From Sphingobium fluviale (lineage in GTDB: Bacteria; Pseudomonadota; Alphaproteobacteria; Sphingomonadales; Sphingomonadaceae), in NCBI RefSeq assembly GCF_004122115.1, contig NZ_SBKP01000012.1:1-64000 (forward strand): DNA of 64,000 nt, in the 5' to 3' direction. Both the position numbers and the translations under genes were made by a program. How positions within the stretch are numbered: the stretch's first letter is position 1; each line of letters starts with the position of its first letter. Positions 14,187-23,362 of this stretch are shown here, one piece after another. Under the pieces are notes generated by a model. The model was given only the letters and a program-made list of their open reading frames with translations. It did no database searches and was not told the DNA's origin.

Positions 14187-16277
14187 ATGTTGCGCCAGTA
14201 TGAACTTGTCGAAAAAGTAAAACGCTATGATCCGCAAGCGGACGAGGCGATGATCAACCGCGCCTATGTCTTTTCGGTGCAAAAGCACGGCAGCCAGAAA
14301 CGCGCGAGCGGCGACCCCTATTTCAGCCACCCGATCGAGGTGGCGGGCATCCTCACCGACTTTTACATGGACGACAAGACGATCGTCACCGCGCTGCTGC
14401 ACGACACGATCGAGGATACGCTCGTTACCTACGAGGAGATCGAGGCGCTGTTTGGCGAGGAGGTCGGCCGGCTGGTCGATGGCGTGACCAAGCTCTCCAA
14501 GATCGAGGCGCAATCGGAAAACGAGCGCGCGGCGGAAAATCTGCGCAAGTTCCTGCTCGCCATGTCTGACGACATCCGCGTGCTGCTGGTGAAGCTGGCG
14601 GACCGGCTGCACAACATGCGCACGCTGCACTTCATCGCCAACCCGGACAAGCGCCGCCGCATCGCGCGCGAGACGATGGAAATCTATGCGCCGCTGGCCG
14701 AGCGGATCGGCATGTATGACTTCATGCGCGAGATGCAGCTCCTTGCCTTCAAGGAGCTGGAACCCGAAGCCTATGACAGCATCACCCGCCGCCTGACTCA
14801 GTTGCAGGAGGGCGGGGGAGACAAGGTGGCGCGCATCGCATCCGGCCTGCAATTGCTGCTGGGCAGCGCGGGCCTCAAGGTAACGGTATCAGGGCGAGAG
14901 AAGCACCCCTACTCCATCTGGCGCAAGATGCAGGAACGCCACATCAGCTTCGAGCAGCTGACCGACGTGATGGCCTTTCGCGTCATCACCGCCAATACCG
15001 ACGATTGCTATCGCGCGCTTGGGGTCATCCATGGGCGCTACAAGATGGTGCCGGGCCGCTTCAAGGACTATATCTCCACCGCCAAGCGCAACGGCTATCG
15101 CTCGCTTCACACCACGGTGATCCATGGCGAAAATGCGCGCATCGAAATCCAGATCCGCAGCGCGGAGATGCACCGAGAGAGCGAATTCGGCCTTGCGGCG
15201 CACTGGGCCTACAAGACTGGCGGCACCGCCACGCCCGATGGGCAAGCCGGGTGGCTGCGCGATCTGATCGAGATCCTCGACCAGAGCCATGATGCCGAGG
15301 AGCTGCTGGAGCATACGCGCCTTGCGATGTATCAGGACCGCATCTTCGCCTTCACCCCCAAGGGCGAGCTGCATCAGCTGCCCAAAGGCGCGACGACCGT
15401 CGATTTTGCCTATGCGATCCACACCAGCCTTGGCGATCAGACCGTAGGCGCCAAGGTCAATGGCCGGGTGGTGCCGCTGCGCACGGTGCTGGAAAATGGC
15501 GATCAGGTCGAAATCCTCAAAAGCGAGGGGCAGGAGCCTCAGCCCGGTTGGCTTACCTTCGCAATCACCGCCAAGGCGCGCGCCGCCATCCGCCGCTATA
15601 TCCGCCACAAGCAGCGCGACGAGACGGTGGCGCTGGGCGAAAAGCTGTATGAAGATATTCTCGAACGCCTGCCGGTGGAGGTGGGCGACAAGGCCGTGAA
15701 GGCGGCATTGAAGCGGCTGAAGCTGGAAGATCGGCCTGCACTGATGATCGCCATCGCCACCCACCGCGTGACCGACGGCGAGGTGATGGAGGCGCTGATC
15801 CCCGGCTCTACCCAGAGCGAGGGCGTGGACCCGCATGGCCAGCACAAGCCGGTCTCGATCCGCGGCCTGACGCCCGGCATCGCCTATCAGCTGGGCGATT
15901 GCTGCCACCCGGTGCCGGGCGACCGGATTGTGGGCATCCGCCAGACCGGCGAGCCGATCGAGGTGCATACCATAGACTGCCTGGCTTTAGAGAGCGGGCA
16001 GGACGCGGACTGGGTGGACCTCGCGTGGGACAGCAAATCCAAGGGCGGCACGGCACGGTTGCAGGTGATCGTCAAGAACCAGCCGGGCGCGCTCGCCGCC
16101 GTCACCAATATCTTCGGCGTCAACAAGGCGAACATCCTCAACCTGCAACTGGTGAATCGCGAGGGGCCGTTTCACACCGACATCATCGACCTAGAAGTGG
16201 CCGACGCCCAGCACCTGATGCGGATCGTCTCGGCGCTCCGCGCGCTGGAGTGCGTGGCGCAGGCGGACAGGGTTTAG
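14187..16277 (+). CDS. bifunctional (p)ppGpp synthetase/hydrolase (RSH)
   Basis: A 696-residue stringent-response enzyme. The HD hydrolase domain has HDTIEDT with H72/D73, the synthetase domain follows (AFRVITANTDDCY, SLHTTVIHG), then TGS (FTPKGELHQLPKGATTVDFAY) and a C-terminal ACT domain. Intact HD residues suggest that hydrolysis is active, as in the single Rel/Spo enzymes of alphaproteobacteria. No RSH paralog is in the window. Gene symbol left empty because rsh, relA and spoT are all in use. Confidence 0.96.
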   Translation: MLRQYELVEKVKRYDPQADEAMINRAYVFSVQKHGSQKRASGDPYFSHPIEVAGILTDFYMDDKTIVTALLHDTIEDTLVTYEEIEALFGEEVGRLVDGVTKLSKIEAQSENERAAENLRKFLLAMSDDIRVLLVKLADRLHNMRTLHFIANPDKRRRIARETMEIYAPLAERIGMYDFMREMQLLAFKELEPEAYDSITRRLTQLQEGGGDKVARIASGLQLLLGSAGLKVTVSGREKHPYSIWRKMQERHISFEQLTDVMAFRVITANTDDCYRALGVIHGRYKMVPGRFKDYISTAKRNGYRSLHTTVIHGENARIEIQIRSAEMHRESEFGLAAHWAYKTGGTATPDGQAGWLRDLIEILDQSHDAEELLEHTRLAMYQDRIFAFTPKGELHQLPKGATTVDFAYAIHTSLGDQTVGAKVNGRVVPLRTVLENGDQVEILKSEGQEPQPGWLTFAITAKARAAIRRYIRHKQRDETVALGEKLYEDILERLPVEVGDKAVKAALKRLKLEDRPALMIAIATHRVTDGEVMEALIPGSTQSEGVDPHGQHKPVSIRGLTPGIAYQLGDCCHPVPGDRIVGIRQTGEPIEVHTIDCLALESGQDADWVDLAWDSKSKGGTARLQVIVKNQPGALAAVTNIFGVNKANILNLQLVNREGPFHTDIIDLEVADAQHLMRIVSALRALECVAQADRV

Positions 16278-16317
16278 GGGGGCTGTCTGGAAGGGCGACC
16301 ACGCCCGCTATCCTTAG

Positions 16318-16432
16318 CGTCACCCTGAACTTGTTTCAGGGTCCATTTCTCCAGATTAGACAAGGCTTTGTGGTGCGCGATGTGTTGTCGAGGCACGTGA
16401 CTCGACAGCACTGAAACAAGTTCAGCATGACG
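16318..16432. repeat. family A inverted repeat, copy 2
   Basis: Left arm 16318-16346 contains CCCTGAACTTGTTTCAGGG, a variant with CCC/GGG in place of the TGC/GCA pairs of copy 1. Right arm 16409-16432 retains the copy 1 sequence. A hairpin TGTCGAG/CTCGACA lies between them. It sits between RSH and gloB, which converge. Confidence 0.85.
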
Positions 16433-16479
16433 AATGAGGCAACGTCTCCTTCCCCCAACAAAGCAGACCTGAACCCCCT

Positions 16480-17205
16480 TCAAAAACTATCCTTCGCGCT
16501 CCTTAGTCGCGCCAGTTCTTCCACGGTGCCTGCGCGCATGAACGGGTTGGTGGCGCGCTCCTGCGCGATTGTGGTGGGCACGGTCGGTTCGCCGCGTTCG
16601 CGCATGGCGGTGACTTCCGCCACGCGGGCCGCGATCTCCGCATTGTCCGGCTCCATCGCGGCCGCGAATTTGGCGTTGGAGAGCGTATATTCGTGCGCGC
16701 AATAGACGCGGGTTGCGCCATCGAGCGTGGCGAAGCGCTGCATATTGGCGAACATCTGATCCGCCGTCCCCTCAAACAGCCGCCCGCAACCCATGGCGAA
16801 CAGCGTGTCACCGACGAAAATCACCCCCGCGCTCGGCAGATAATACGCGATGTGGCCGGCGGTGTGCGCGGGCACATCCCACACTTCGGCGCGCAGGCCT
16901 CCGATGGTCGCGATGTCGTTGCCCTTCACGGTCGCGTCGAGCGTGTCGATCTTCGCCGCCTCGTCTGCCGGGCCTGTGATCCGGCATCCCGTCGCCGCCT
17001 TAATCTGCGCGTTGCCGCCGACATGATCGGGGTGCCAGTGGGTGTTCCAGATCTGGCTGATGCGCCAGCCGCGCGCATCCGCCTCCGCCAGCACCGGCTC
17101 AGCCACGGCAGGGTCTATCACCACCGTTTCGCCGGTCACTTCCTCGTGCATCAACCAGACATAATTGTCATTGAGCACCGGTACGCCCACGATCTCGATC
17201 GTCAT
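16480..17205 (-). CDS. gloB: hydroxyacylglutathione hydrolase (glyoxalase II)
   Basis: A 241-residue metallo-beta-lactamase-fold enzyme that hydrolyses S-lactoylglutathione to lactate and glutathione. The metal motif THWHPDH gives H56, H58, D60 and H61; GDTLF and HEYT supply further ligands. The ATG at 17205 overlaps the stop of the upstream glyoxalase gene (TGATG) and has AGGGG upstream, so the two steps of methylglyoxal detoxification appear coupled. Confidence 0.94.
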   Translation of the reverse strand: MTIEIVGVPVLNDNYVWLMHEEVTGETVVIDPAVAEPVLAEADARGWRISQIWNTHWHPDHVGGNAQIKAATGCRITGPADEAAKIDTLDATVKGNDIATIGGLRAEVWDVPAHTAGHIAYYLPSAGVIFVGDTLFAMGCGRLFEGTADQMFANMQRFATLDGATRVYCAHEYTLSNAKFAAAMEPDNAEIAARVAEVTAMRERGEPTVPTTIAQERATNPFMRAGTVEELARLRSAKDSF

Positions 17206-17639
17206 CACCATTCCCCTGTATTGGGCATCGACGCCCACGGCTCTTGCGGCGCCAGCGCGCCTCCCCCCTGCAACAGCTCCACAGAAATACCGTCAGGCGA
17301 GCGCACGAACGCCATATGCCCATCGCGCGGCGGGCGATTGATCAGGACTCCCCCGTCCATCAGGCGCTGGCAGGTCTCGTATATATTCTCAACCCTGTAG
17401 GCGAGATGGCCGAAATTGCGCCCGCCGGTATAGACCTCTCCCACGCCGCCTTCGGGTGGCCAGTTATACGTCAGCTCCACCTGCGCATCTTCATCGCCCG
17501 GCGCGGCGAGGAAGATAAGCGTGAAGCGGCCTTGCGCGCTGTCCACGCGGCGCACTTCGCGCAGGCCGATAAGCTCGAAGAAGCGGACGGTGGCATCGGG
17601 ATCCGACACACGGATCATGGTGTGGAGATATTTGGGCAT
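17205..17639 (-). CDS. gloA: lactoylglutathione lyase (glyoxalase I) family
   Basis: A 144-residue vicinal-oxygen-chelate protein converting the methylglyoxal-glutathione hemithioacetal to S-lactoylglutathione. [21 protein letters not shown], a VELTYNW strand and [10 protein letters not shown] supply the expected metal ligand pattern, ending with [17 protein letters not shown] 17639 is chosen from family-like [14 protein letters not shown] 17648 is also possible and neither has a good ribosome-binding site. It is coupled to gloB. Confidence 0.88.
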   Translation of the reverse strand: MPKYLHTMIRVSDPDATVRFFELIGLREVRRVDSAQGRFTLIFLAAPGDEDAQVELTYNWPPEGGVGEVYTGGRNFGHLAYRVENIYETCQRLMDGGVLINRPPRDGHMAFVRSPDGISVELLQGGGALAPQEPWASMPNTGEW

Positions 17640-17701
17640 GGCCAGCATTTAGCAAAGCTGCCACGCAGATACCATGCCCTTACGACTAAAGCGTTTTGCC
17701 T

Positions 17702-19387
17702 TTAGCGCCCCTGATTGCGCCAGCGGTGGATAGTGCGGCTGAGAATATCCTCTTCACCGCCGCACTGCTTCCACAGGTCAGAGAAGCTGGGATCGGCCGA
17801 CGCCGGGCGCTTGCGCTCCTCCAGATCATCGAGCGAGACGCGGATCGGGATAGACACACCCTCGCCGCAGATAATGCACTCACGGTTGCGCAGCGCGGGG
17901 ATCGAATCGAGGAAGCCGCGCGCGCCTTCGGGCATGGCTGCGCGGACGAACGCCTGGTCGCGGTCGTTGTTGAGGCGCAGCGAGATGATGGTGCCGCATT
18001 GCGAGAGGACGCCCTCGGCAAGGTCTGACGGGCGCTGGGTGATGAGGCCCAATGACACGCCATATTTGCGGCCCTCCTTGGCGATGCGCTCCAGAATCTT
18101 GCGCACGGATTGCCCCACGCCGATGGTCGAATTGGGGATATAGCGGTGCGCCTCCTCACAGACGAGCAGAATCGGCCGCTTCGGCTCGTTGCGCGCCCAG
18201 ATCGCGTAATCGAAGATCAGGCGCGATAGCACCGATACGACCACCGAGGTGATCTCAGACGGCATAGCCGAAGTATCGACAATCGAGATCGGCTTGCCAT
18301 CCGCCGGCATGCGAAACAGCTTGGCGATGAAATCCTGCATCGTATCCGCCACCAGCATGCCGGAGAACATGAAGCTGTAGCGCGGATCGGTCTTGATCTC
18401 GTCGATCCGGCCCTTGAGGCGCATATAAGGCAGCGAGTTGGTGCCCTTGTCGAGCTTGCCCATCTCGTTGGAGATGATGGTGGTGAGGTCCGAGAGCAGA
18501 TAGGGCACCGGCGAATCGACGGTGAGGCGGGCCATGCCCTCCGCCGCGCGGTTCTTGGCGCGGGCGGCGAGCAGGCACTTGGCGAGGATCTCGCTGTCGC
18601 GCGCGTGGTCGTCTCCGGTCGAGGTGACGAACACCTCGCAATGCTCCTCGAAGTTCATCAGCCAATAGGGTAGCGCGAGGTTGCTGGCGTCATACAGCGC
18701 GCCGTTCTGGGTGAAGGCGGCGGAATATTCGCCGTGCGGGTCGATCATCACGATATGCCCCTTGGGGGACTGTTCGCAGATCTTGTGGAGTATCAGCGCG
18801 GCCGATGTCGATTTACCGGTGCCGGTGGAGCCCAGCAGCGCGAAATGCTTGCCCAGCAGCGCATCGACATACAGCGCGGCGCGGGTGTGGGTGGTGGGAT
18901 AGACGGTGCCGATCTGCACATGCGACCGCCCGGTGGCGGCGTAGATCTGGTCCATATCCGCGCTGGAAACCGGGAAAATCGGTGTGCCGGGCGTGGGATA
19001 GCGCGTTACGCCCCTGCGGAAATTGACGATGACGCCAGTGCCGAATTCCTCGTTACCTTCGCCCAGAAAGTCTATGTCCGCCACGACGCGGGTGGAATCG
19101 CGCCGGTCCAGCACCATCGATCGGATGTTGGCGATGATCCACATATGCCCCAGCCGCATCTTCACCTGGCTGCCAACCTGGCCGGTCATGGCGATGCAGG
19201 GATCCGGATGATGGCCGAGTGCGTCGATGCTCTTGAGGTCGATCAGTATCTGGGAGCTGCTGCCCGCCACCTGAAAGACGAAGCCGATATCCTCCAGCGG
19301 GGTGTTGTCGCTCCGCTGCTCCGGTGCGTCTGCCTTCGCCGCACGAAGCTGCGAAGCCAGCGAAAAAGTACCGGTCATGTCATTCAT
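17702..19387 (-). CDS. HerA-type hexameric ATPase (DUF87)
   Basis: A 561-residue ATPase with an N-terminal beta-barrel HAS-like region (about 30-150), Walker A GSTGTGKST at residues 186-194, DPHGEYS, Walker B LLVCEEAH and a C-terminal RPSDLAEGVLSQCGT segment. HerA ATPases drive DNA translocation and usually partner with the NurA nuclease; in some islands they partner with SIR2 or other effectors. No nurA or effector neighbour is present, so the partner is unknown. Start at ATG 19387 with GGA upstream. Confidence 0.85.
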   Translation of the reverse strand: MNDMTGTFSLASQLRAAKADAPEQRSDNTPLEDIGFVFQVAGSSSQILIDLKSIDALGHHPDPCIAMTGQVGSQVKMRLGHMWIIANIRSMVLDRRDSTRVVADIDFLGEGNEEFGTGVIVNFRRGVTRYPTPGTPIFPVSSADMDQIYAATGRSHVQIGTVYPTTHTRAALYVDALLGKHFALLGSTGTGKSTSAALILHKICEQSPKGHIVMIDPHGEYSAAFTQNGALYDASNLALPYWLMNFEEHCEVFVTSTGDDHARDSEILAKCLLAARAKNRAAEGMARLTVDSPVPYLLSDLTTIISNEMGKLDKGTNSLPYMRLKGRIDEIKTDPRYSFMFSGMLVADTMQDFIAKLFRMPADGKPISIVDTSAMPSEITSVVVSVLSRLIFDYAIWARNEPKRPILLVCEEAHRYIPNSTIGVGQSVRKILERIAKEGRKYGVSLGLITQRPSDLAEGVLSQCGTIISLRLNNDRDQAFVRAAMPEGARGFLDSIPALRNRECIICGEGVSIPIRVSLDDLEERKRPASADPSFSDLWKQCGGEEDILSRTIHRWRNQGR

Positions 19388-19507
19388 ACATCATTCCATC
19401 GCCCACGGCGCCGCTCTGGGCGACCGCAAAGCAATAGACAATCAAGGTAAAGAAGTGTTTTAGACGACGAGAAATAGTTGGTGGCACCAGATGGTGCGAA
19501 GACGCGT

Positions 19508-19891
19508 CTACGCCAGATGGGTGCGAAACCAGTCCGCCAGTTCTTCTTCGCTCAGTTCTCCGGCGGCGAGGGCGAGGAACACCACGACCAGCTCGGCATC
19601 GGATGCGGAAAGTGCGTAGCCATTCAGCACCAGAAACGTTTCGCTGACCACTGCAGCCGTACGCTTGTTGCCGTCTACGAACGGATGATTGCGGGCAATT
19701 CCAAAAGCATAGGCCGCGGCAAGAGCGGCGGCATCTGGTTCCCCATAAACCGCCAGGTTGCGCGGACGCGCCATGGCGCTCTCCAGCGCTCCTGGGTCGC
19801 GGACACCCTCACCGCCGCCATGCTCCGCCAATTGCTCGGCATGCGCCGCCATCGCCACCGCATCGGCGACCCAGATCCAGTCCTGCGCCAT
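19508..19891 (-). CDS. Doc/Fic-type toxin of a toxin-antitoxin pair
   Basis: A 127-residue Fic-fold protein of the death-on-curing type. The Fic motif HPFVDGNKR is complete at residues 69-77. Doc toxins phosphorylate EF-Tu whereas longer Fic proteins AMPylate targets; the short length favours Doc. The start ATG 19891 lies four bases after the antitoxin stop. Hairpins GCACCA/TGGTGC (19484-19497) and GACGCGTC (19501-19508) lie at its 3' end. Confidence 0.9.
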   Translation of the reverse strand: MAQDWIWVADAVAMAAHAEQLAEHGGGEGVRDPGALESAMARPRNLAVYGEPDAAALAAAYAFGIARNHPFVDGNKRTAAVVSETFLVLNGYALSASDAELVVVFLALAAGELSEEELADWFRTHLA

Positions 19892-19895
19892 GATC

Positions 19896-20123
19896 TTACT
19901 TTGCGAGTTCGCGCAAAGCGCGCTTGCGCCGCGCCATAACATCGCGCGCAGCAGCCATCTGCTGATCGAAATCGGGATCGGCAGCGCTCAGCTCTATACC
20001 GCGCGTGGTGAACACCACGGTCAGGTTCTCACCAACGGCAGCGTTGAGATGCGCAAGCACCTCCTTGGGCAGGATAAGACCGGCGCTGTTGCCGACTTTG
20101 GTGATCTTGAGCGGCGCGTTCAT
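19896..20123 (-). CDS. AbrB/MazE-type antitoxin
   Basis: A 75-residue SpoVT/AbrB swapped-hairpin protein: LKITKVGNSAGLILPKEVLAHL is the DNA-binding part and the Arg/Lys-rich C-terminus would bind the toxin. Such antitoxins usually autoregulate their promoter. It precedes the Doc toxin by four bases, the normal antitoxin-first order. Doc toxins are classically paired with Phd; AbrB-type partners also occur. Confidence 0.88.
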   Translation of the reverse strand: MNAPLKITKVGNSAGLILPKEVLAHLNAAVGENLTVVFTTRGIELSAADPDFDQQMAAARDVMARRKRALRELAK

Positions 20124-20159
20124 ACGGATGTTATAACAGAAGGCAGCGCCGGAGGCAAT

Positions 20160-20183
20160 GGGGCGACAGGATGGCGTCGCCCC
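20160..20183 (-). terminator. hairpin downstream of pal
   Basis: GGGGCGAC and GTCGCCCC form an 8-bp stem with an 8-base loop beginning 13 bases beyond the pal stop. No T-run follows on the minus strand, so termination by this hairpin alone is uncertain. Confidence 0.4.
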
Positions 20184-20195
20184 GTGCCGTGGTGC

Positions 20196-20726
20196 TTATT
20201 GCACCGTGACCGTCACCGCGCGGCGGTTTTGCGCCCAGGCGGCTTCATCTGACCCCAGCGCGGCGGGGCGTTCCTTGCCATAGCTGATGGTAGTGATGCG
20301 CGCGGGGTCCACACCCAGCGAGGCGAGATAGTTCTTGGCGGCGTTGGCGCGGCGCTCACCCAGCGCGAGGTTATAGTCGCGCGTGCCGCGCTCGTCTGCG
20401 TGGCCCTCGACCGTCACTTTTGCCGCAGGGTTGGCGGCGAGCCATTGTGCCTGACTGCGCAAAACGTCCTGATCCTGCGCATCGACATCATATTTGTCGG
20501 TATCGAAATAGATTTTGTCCGCTGCCACGCTCGCGAGGAAATCTTCCTGGCTGCCCTTCACCGGTCCTGTCGGCGTCGTTGCCACGGGCGCCGTTTCCGC
20601 CGGGCGGGCGGTTTCGACGGGCGCGGGAGGAAGCTCCTCAGGCGCTTTTTTGGAGCAGGCAGAGAGCGCGATGAAGGCGGATGCCATCATCAAAGTGCGG
20701 GCGAGCGGAGTCGCGATAAGGGTCAT
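20196..20726 (-). CDS. pal: peptidoglycan-associated lipoprotein Pal
   Basis: A 176-residue outer-membrane lipoprotein. The signal peptide ends in the lipobox ALSAC with C24 as the lipidated cysteine. A Pro/Ala/Thr-rich linker follows, then an OmpA-like domain with [19 protein letters not shown] that binds diaminopimelate of murein. It is the last gene of the tol cluster and has a good AAGGAG site. Confidence 0.96.
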   Translation of the reverse strand: MTLIATPLARTLMMASAFIALSACSKKAPEELPPAPVETARPAETAPVATTPTGPVKGSQEDFLASVAADKIYFDTDKYDVDAQDQDVLRSQAQWLAANPAAKVTVEGHADERGTRDYNLALGERRANAAKNYLASLGVDPARITTISYGKERPAALGSDEAAWAQNRRAVTVTVQ

Positions 20727-20774
20727 GGGGCGTTTCTCCTTCTTTTACAGTAACTAACATAACGGCATTCGGTT

Positions 20775-22097
20775 TCAGGGCAAGAGCGGGCCCCAGGCGG
20801 GGTCGGAGCCGCTCAGGGGTGTGGGGATGCGCCGCTCGTTGACGCCGGTGAGATCGACCTGCCAGACCTGGGCCACGCCTGATGACCCCTGGCTGGTGCG
20901 GAAGAATTGCAGCACCCGGCCATTGGGTGACCATGTCGGCGCTTCGTCCTGCCAGCCGCGCGTGAGCACGCGCTCGTTGCCGCCATCGGGGGTCATCACC
21001 GCGATATTGAAATCTCCCGCCATTTTGGTGAAGGCGATCAGGTCTCCGCGCGGCGACCATTCTGGCGTGGCATAGCGCCCGCCGCCATGGCTGATCCGCT
21101 GCTGGCCGGAACCATCGGCGTTCATCACATAGATTTGCTGGCTGCCCGAACGATCGCTCTCGAACACGATCTTCGAGCCATCGGGCGAATAGCTGCCCCC
21201 CACGTCGATGCCGGGAGAGCTGGTGAGCCGCACCGGCACGCCGCCACCCGCTGGCACACGGTAAATGTCTGTATTCCCGGCAATTGCCATCGAAAACAAA
21301 ATAGAGCGGCCATCGGGCGACCATCTGGGCGCGAAGGTGGGGTTGGTGCTTTCCGTCACCAGCCGCTGTTTGCCGGTGCCGATGTCGTAAACGAATATCC
21401 GCACCCGATCCTGAACATAGCTCACATAGAGCAGAGAGCCGTAATCGGGCGAGAAGCGCGGGCTGAGCGCAATCGCCTGGCCGTTGGTGATGAAGCGGTG
21501 ATTGGCGCCGTCTGAATCCATGATGGCAAGGCGCTTGACGCGGCGCTCCTTCGATCCGCTCTCGGCGATATAGGCGATGCGGCTGTCGAAGAACGGACTC
21601 TCGCCGGAAAGGCGGGCGTAGATGGCGTCGGCGCATTTGTGCGCGGCGCGGCGCCAGTCACGCGGGGCGACGACATAGCCCTTGCGATCCAGCTCGGTTG
21701 TGAGGGCGATGTCATAGAGATAGCAGCCGACCGTGATGTCGCTCTCTCCGCCCGCCGAACGGACAAAGCCCTGCACCAGCGCCTCATAGCCGCCCCAAGA
21801 GGGATAATTCGGCGCCATCACCTCGGTCATGGCGATGGTGCGCGTGCCTTCTGGCCCGGTGGGGGCGAACAGGCCGGAATTGCGCAGATCATCCGCGATC
21901 ACCTGCGCGATCTTGACGCCCAGCTCGTCGGTCGTGCCGGCGGGGGTCGAGACGCTCTGGCTGGTGGGCAGGGCAGGCACGGCGATCTTGAGCGAGGCTG
22001 AGCCGCTATCGTCCGTCACGTCGACGGAGAGCTGCGCGGCGGCAGGCGCGGCGAAGGCCAGCAGGACGAGGGTAAGGAACGATGCAAACCGGATCAT
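20775..22097 (-). CDS. tolB: Tol-Pal system periplasmic protein TolB
   Basis: A 440-residue periplasmic protein with a signal peptide (ending AAPAAAQ), an N-terminal alpha/beta domain (about 25-170) and a C-terminal beta-propeller with repeated SPDG/SPNG blades (PRFSPDYGSLLYVS, PRWSPDGRSILFS, GSYSPDGSKIVFESDR). It connects TolA with Pal during outer-membrane constriction. The start overlaps the tolA stop (ATGA) and pal follows after 48 bases. Confidence 0.96.
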   Translation of the reverse strand: MIRFASFLTLVLLAFAAPAAAQLSVDVTDDSGSASLKIAVPALPTSQSVSTPAGTTDELGVKIAQVIADDLRNSGLFAPTGPEGTRTIAMTEVMAPNYPSWGGYEALVQGFVRSAGGESDITVGCYLYDIALTTELDRKGYVVAPRDWRRAAHKCADAIYARLSGESPFFDSRIAYIAESGSKERRVKRLAIMDSDGANHRFITNGQAIALSPRFSPDYGSLLYVSYVQDRVRIFVYDIGTGKQRLVTESTNPTFAPRWSPDGRSILFSMAIAGNTDIYRVPAGGGVPVRLTSSPGIDVGGSYSPDGSKIVFESDRSGSQQIYVMNADGSGQQRISHGGGRYATPEWSPRGDLIAFTKMAGDFNIAVMTPDGGNERVLTRGWQDEAPTWSPNGRVLQFFRTSQGSSGVAQVWQVDLTGVNERRIPTPLSGSDPAWGPLLP

Positions 22098-22864
22098 TGC
22101 GAGAGCTTCCTGTCCACGGTGACACTGAGCGACTTCCAGCCCTCATACAGGTCTGGCGGCAAACGGAAAGGCGCGGCGAGGCGCACCGCCTTGATTGCCT
22201 GCTCCTGATGCAGCCGCACCTGCCCCCTGTTGCTGGCGGTCTGGCCGGTGGTGCTGATGATCTGCGGATCGCCCACCAGTGCGCCATCGCGCGCAAGGCG
22301 GACGGCGAGGGTGGTACGCAGCAGGTCGGCATCCGCGCCGGTGGGGGCTTTCCAGAAGGGCTTGATCTGACGGCGGATCTCGGCGGCGAGCGCGCTTTGC
22401 TGGGCCGGGCCTATGCTGGAGGCAGGCGCTCCATCCGTGGGTTTGGCCTGCGGGTTCGCGCCTGCGGAGGGCTTGAGCCAGTCGCTCGTATCCAGCTTGA
22501 GGCCACCCGCTTTCGGCTTGGGCGGCGCGGCGGGCGTAGCCGGTTTGGCGGGCTGGCGCGGGGCAGCCACCGGCTTTGGCGTAGGAACGGGGGTTGGCTC
22601 CGGCACGGCATCTCGCGCGGCGGGAGCGGGCGGGGCGGGGTCTGGCTCTGTCACCGCCTGATCCGCGCCGGAAGGCGGCGGCGGTGCGTCGGCAATCCTG
22701 GGCGCAGCGGATTGCAATGCCACTTCGTCCGCGATGCTGATCTCGATCGGCGCGGAATCGAGCGTCAGCGGGTCTGCCGCCAGCCAGCCAGCCGAGAGCG
22801 CCGCGAACAGCAGAACATGGCCCGCCCCCGCTATCCCCAGCCCGATTGTGTCCGCGCGTTGCAT
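22094..22864 (-). CDS. tolA: TolA-like energy-transducing protein
   Basis: A 256-residue bridge protein of the Tol-Pal machine: a short cytoplasmic end, one membrane helix (about residues 7-28), a long Pro/Ala/Lys-rich periplasmic stalk (about 60-165), and a C-terminal domain (about 175-256) with ALAAEIRRQIKPFW and LAVRLARDGALVG strands typical of TolA/TonB C-termini. The stalk is shorter and more proline-rich than enterobacterial TolA. Position between tolR and tolB supports the name. Confidence 0.88.
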   Translation of the reverse strand: MQRADTIGLGIAGAGHVLLFAALSAGWLAADPLTLDSAPIEISIADEVALQSAAPRIADAPPPPSGADQAVTEPDPAPPAPAARDAVPEPTPVPTPKPVAAPRQPAKPATPAAPPKPKAGGLKLDTSDWLKPSAGANPQAKPTDGAPASSIGPAQQSALAAEIRRQIKPFWKAPTGADADLLRTTLAVRLARDGALVGDPQIISTTGQTASNRGQVRLHQEQAIKAVRLAAPFRLPPDLYEGWKSLSVTVDRKLSQ

Positions 22865-22882
22865 GCCGCCTACCCTAGCAGC

Positions 22883-23362
22883 CTATTCTGAACGCGGGCT
22901 GACAGGAGGAGCAGCGGGCGCGGAAGCGCCGCCCGCCTGCGCCGTGCTGACCAGCGCGATGCGGTTCAGCCCCTCGGCATTGAGCGCGCCCATCACCCGC
23001 ATCACCCGGCCATAATCGAGCCGCGCGTCTGCCCGCAGGAAGATTTGCGGAGGCTCCAGACCGGCGTTGGCGGCGGCGATCTCGGCGATGCGATCATCCA
23101 GCTCAGCCTCGTCCACGCGCGCATCGTTGATATAGGCCTCGCCCGCCGCGTTGAGCGAAATGACGGTAGGCTTGTCGTTCGTTTCCAGCGCCTTGGCCCG
23201 GTTCTGCGGCAGCTTTACCGCAACGCCCGTCACCAGCAGCGGCGCCGTCACCATGAAGATGATCAGCAGCACCAGCATCACATCGACCAGCGGCGTGACG
23301 TTGATCTCCGACATCGGCGGGCGGCGTCTGCCCCGCCGCGCGGAGGGAGGCGCGCCGATCAT
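22883..23362 (-). CDS. tolR: TolR (ExbD family)
   Basis: A 159-residue inner-membrane protein with one helix and the proton-channel aspartate in [18 protein letters not shown]. The periplasmic domain ends with an Ala/Pro-rich tail. Together with TolQ it harvests proton-motive force for TolA. Its ATG overlaps the tolQ stop by one base (TGATG). Confidence 0.95.
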   Translation of the reverse strand: MIGAPPSARRGRRRPPMSEINVTPLVDVMLVLLIIFMVTAPLLVTGVAVKLPQNRAKALETNDKPTVISLNAAGEAYINDARVDEAELDDRIAEIAAANAGLEPPQIFLRADARLDYGRVMRVMGALNAEGLNRIALVSTAQAGGASAPAAPPVSPRSE

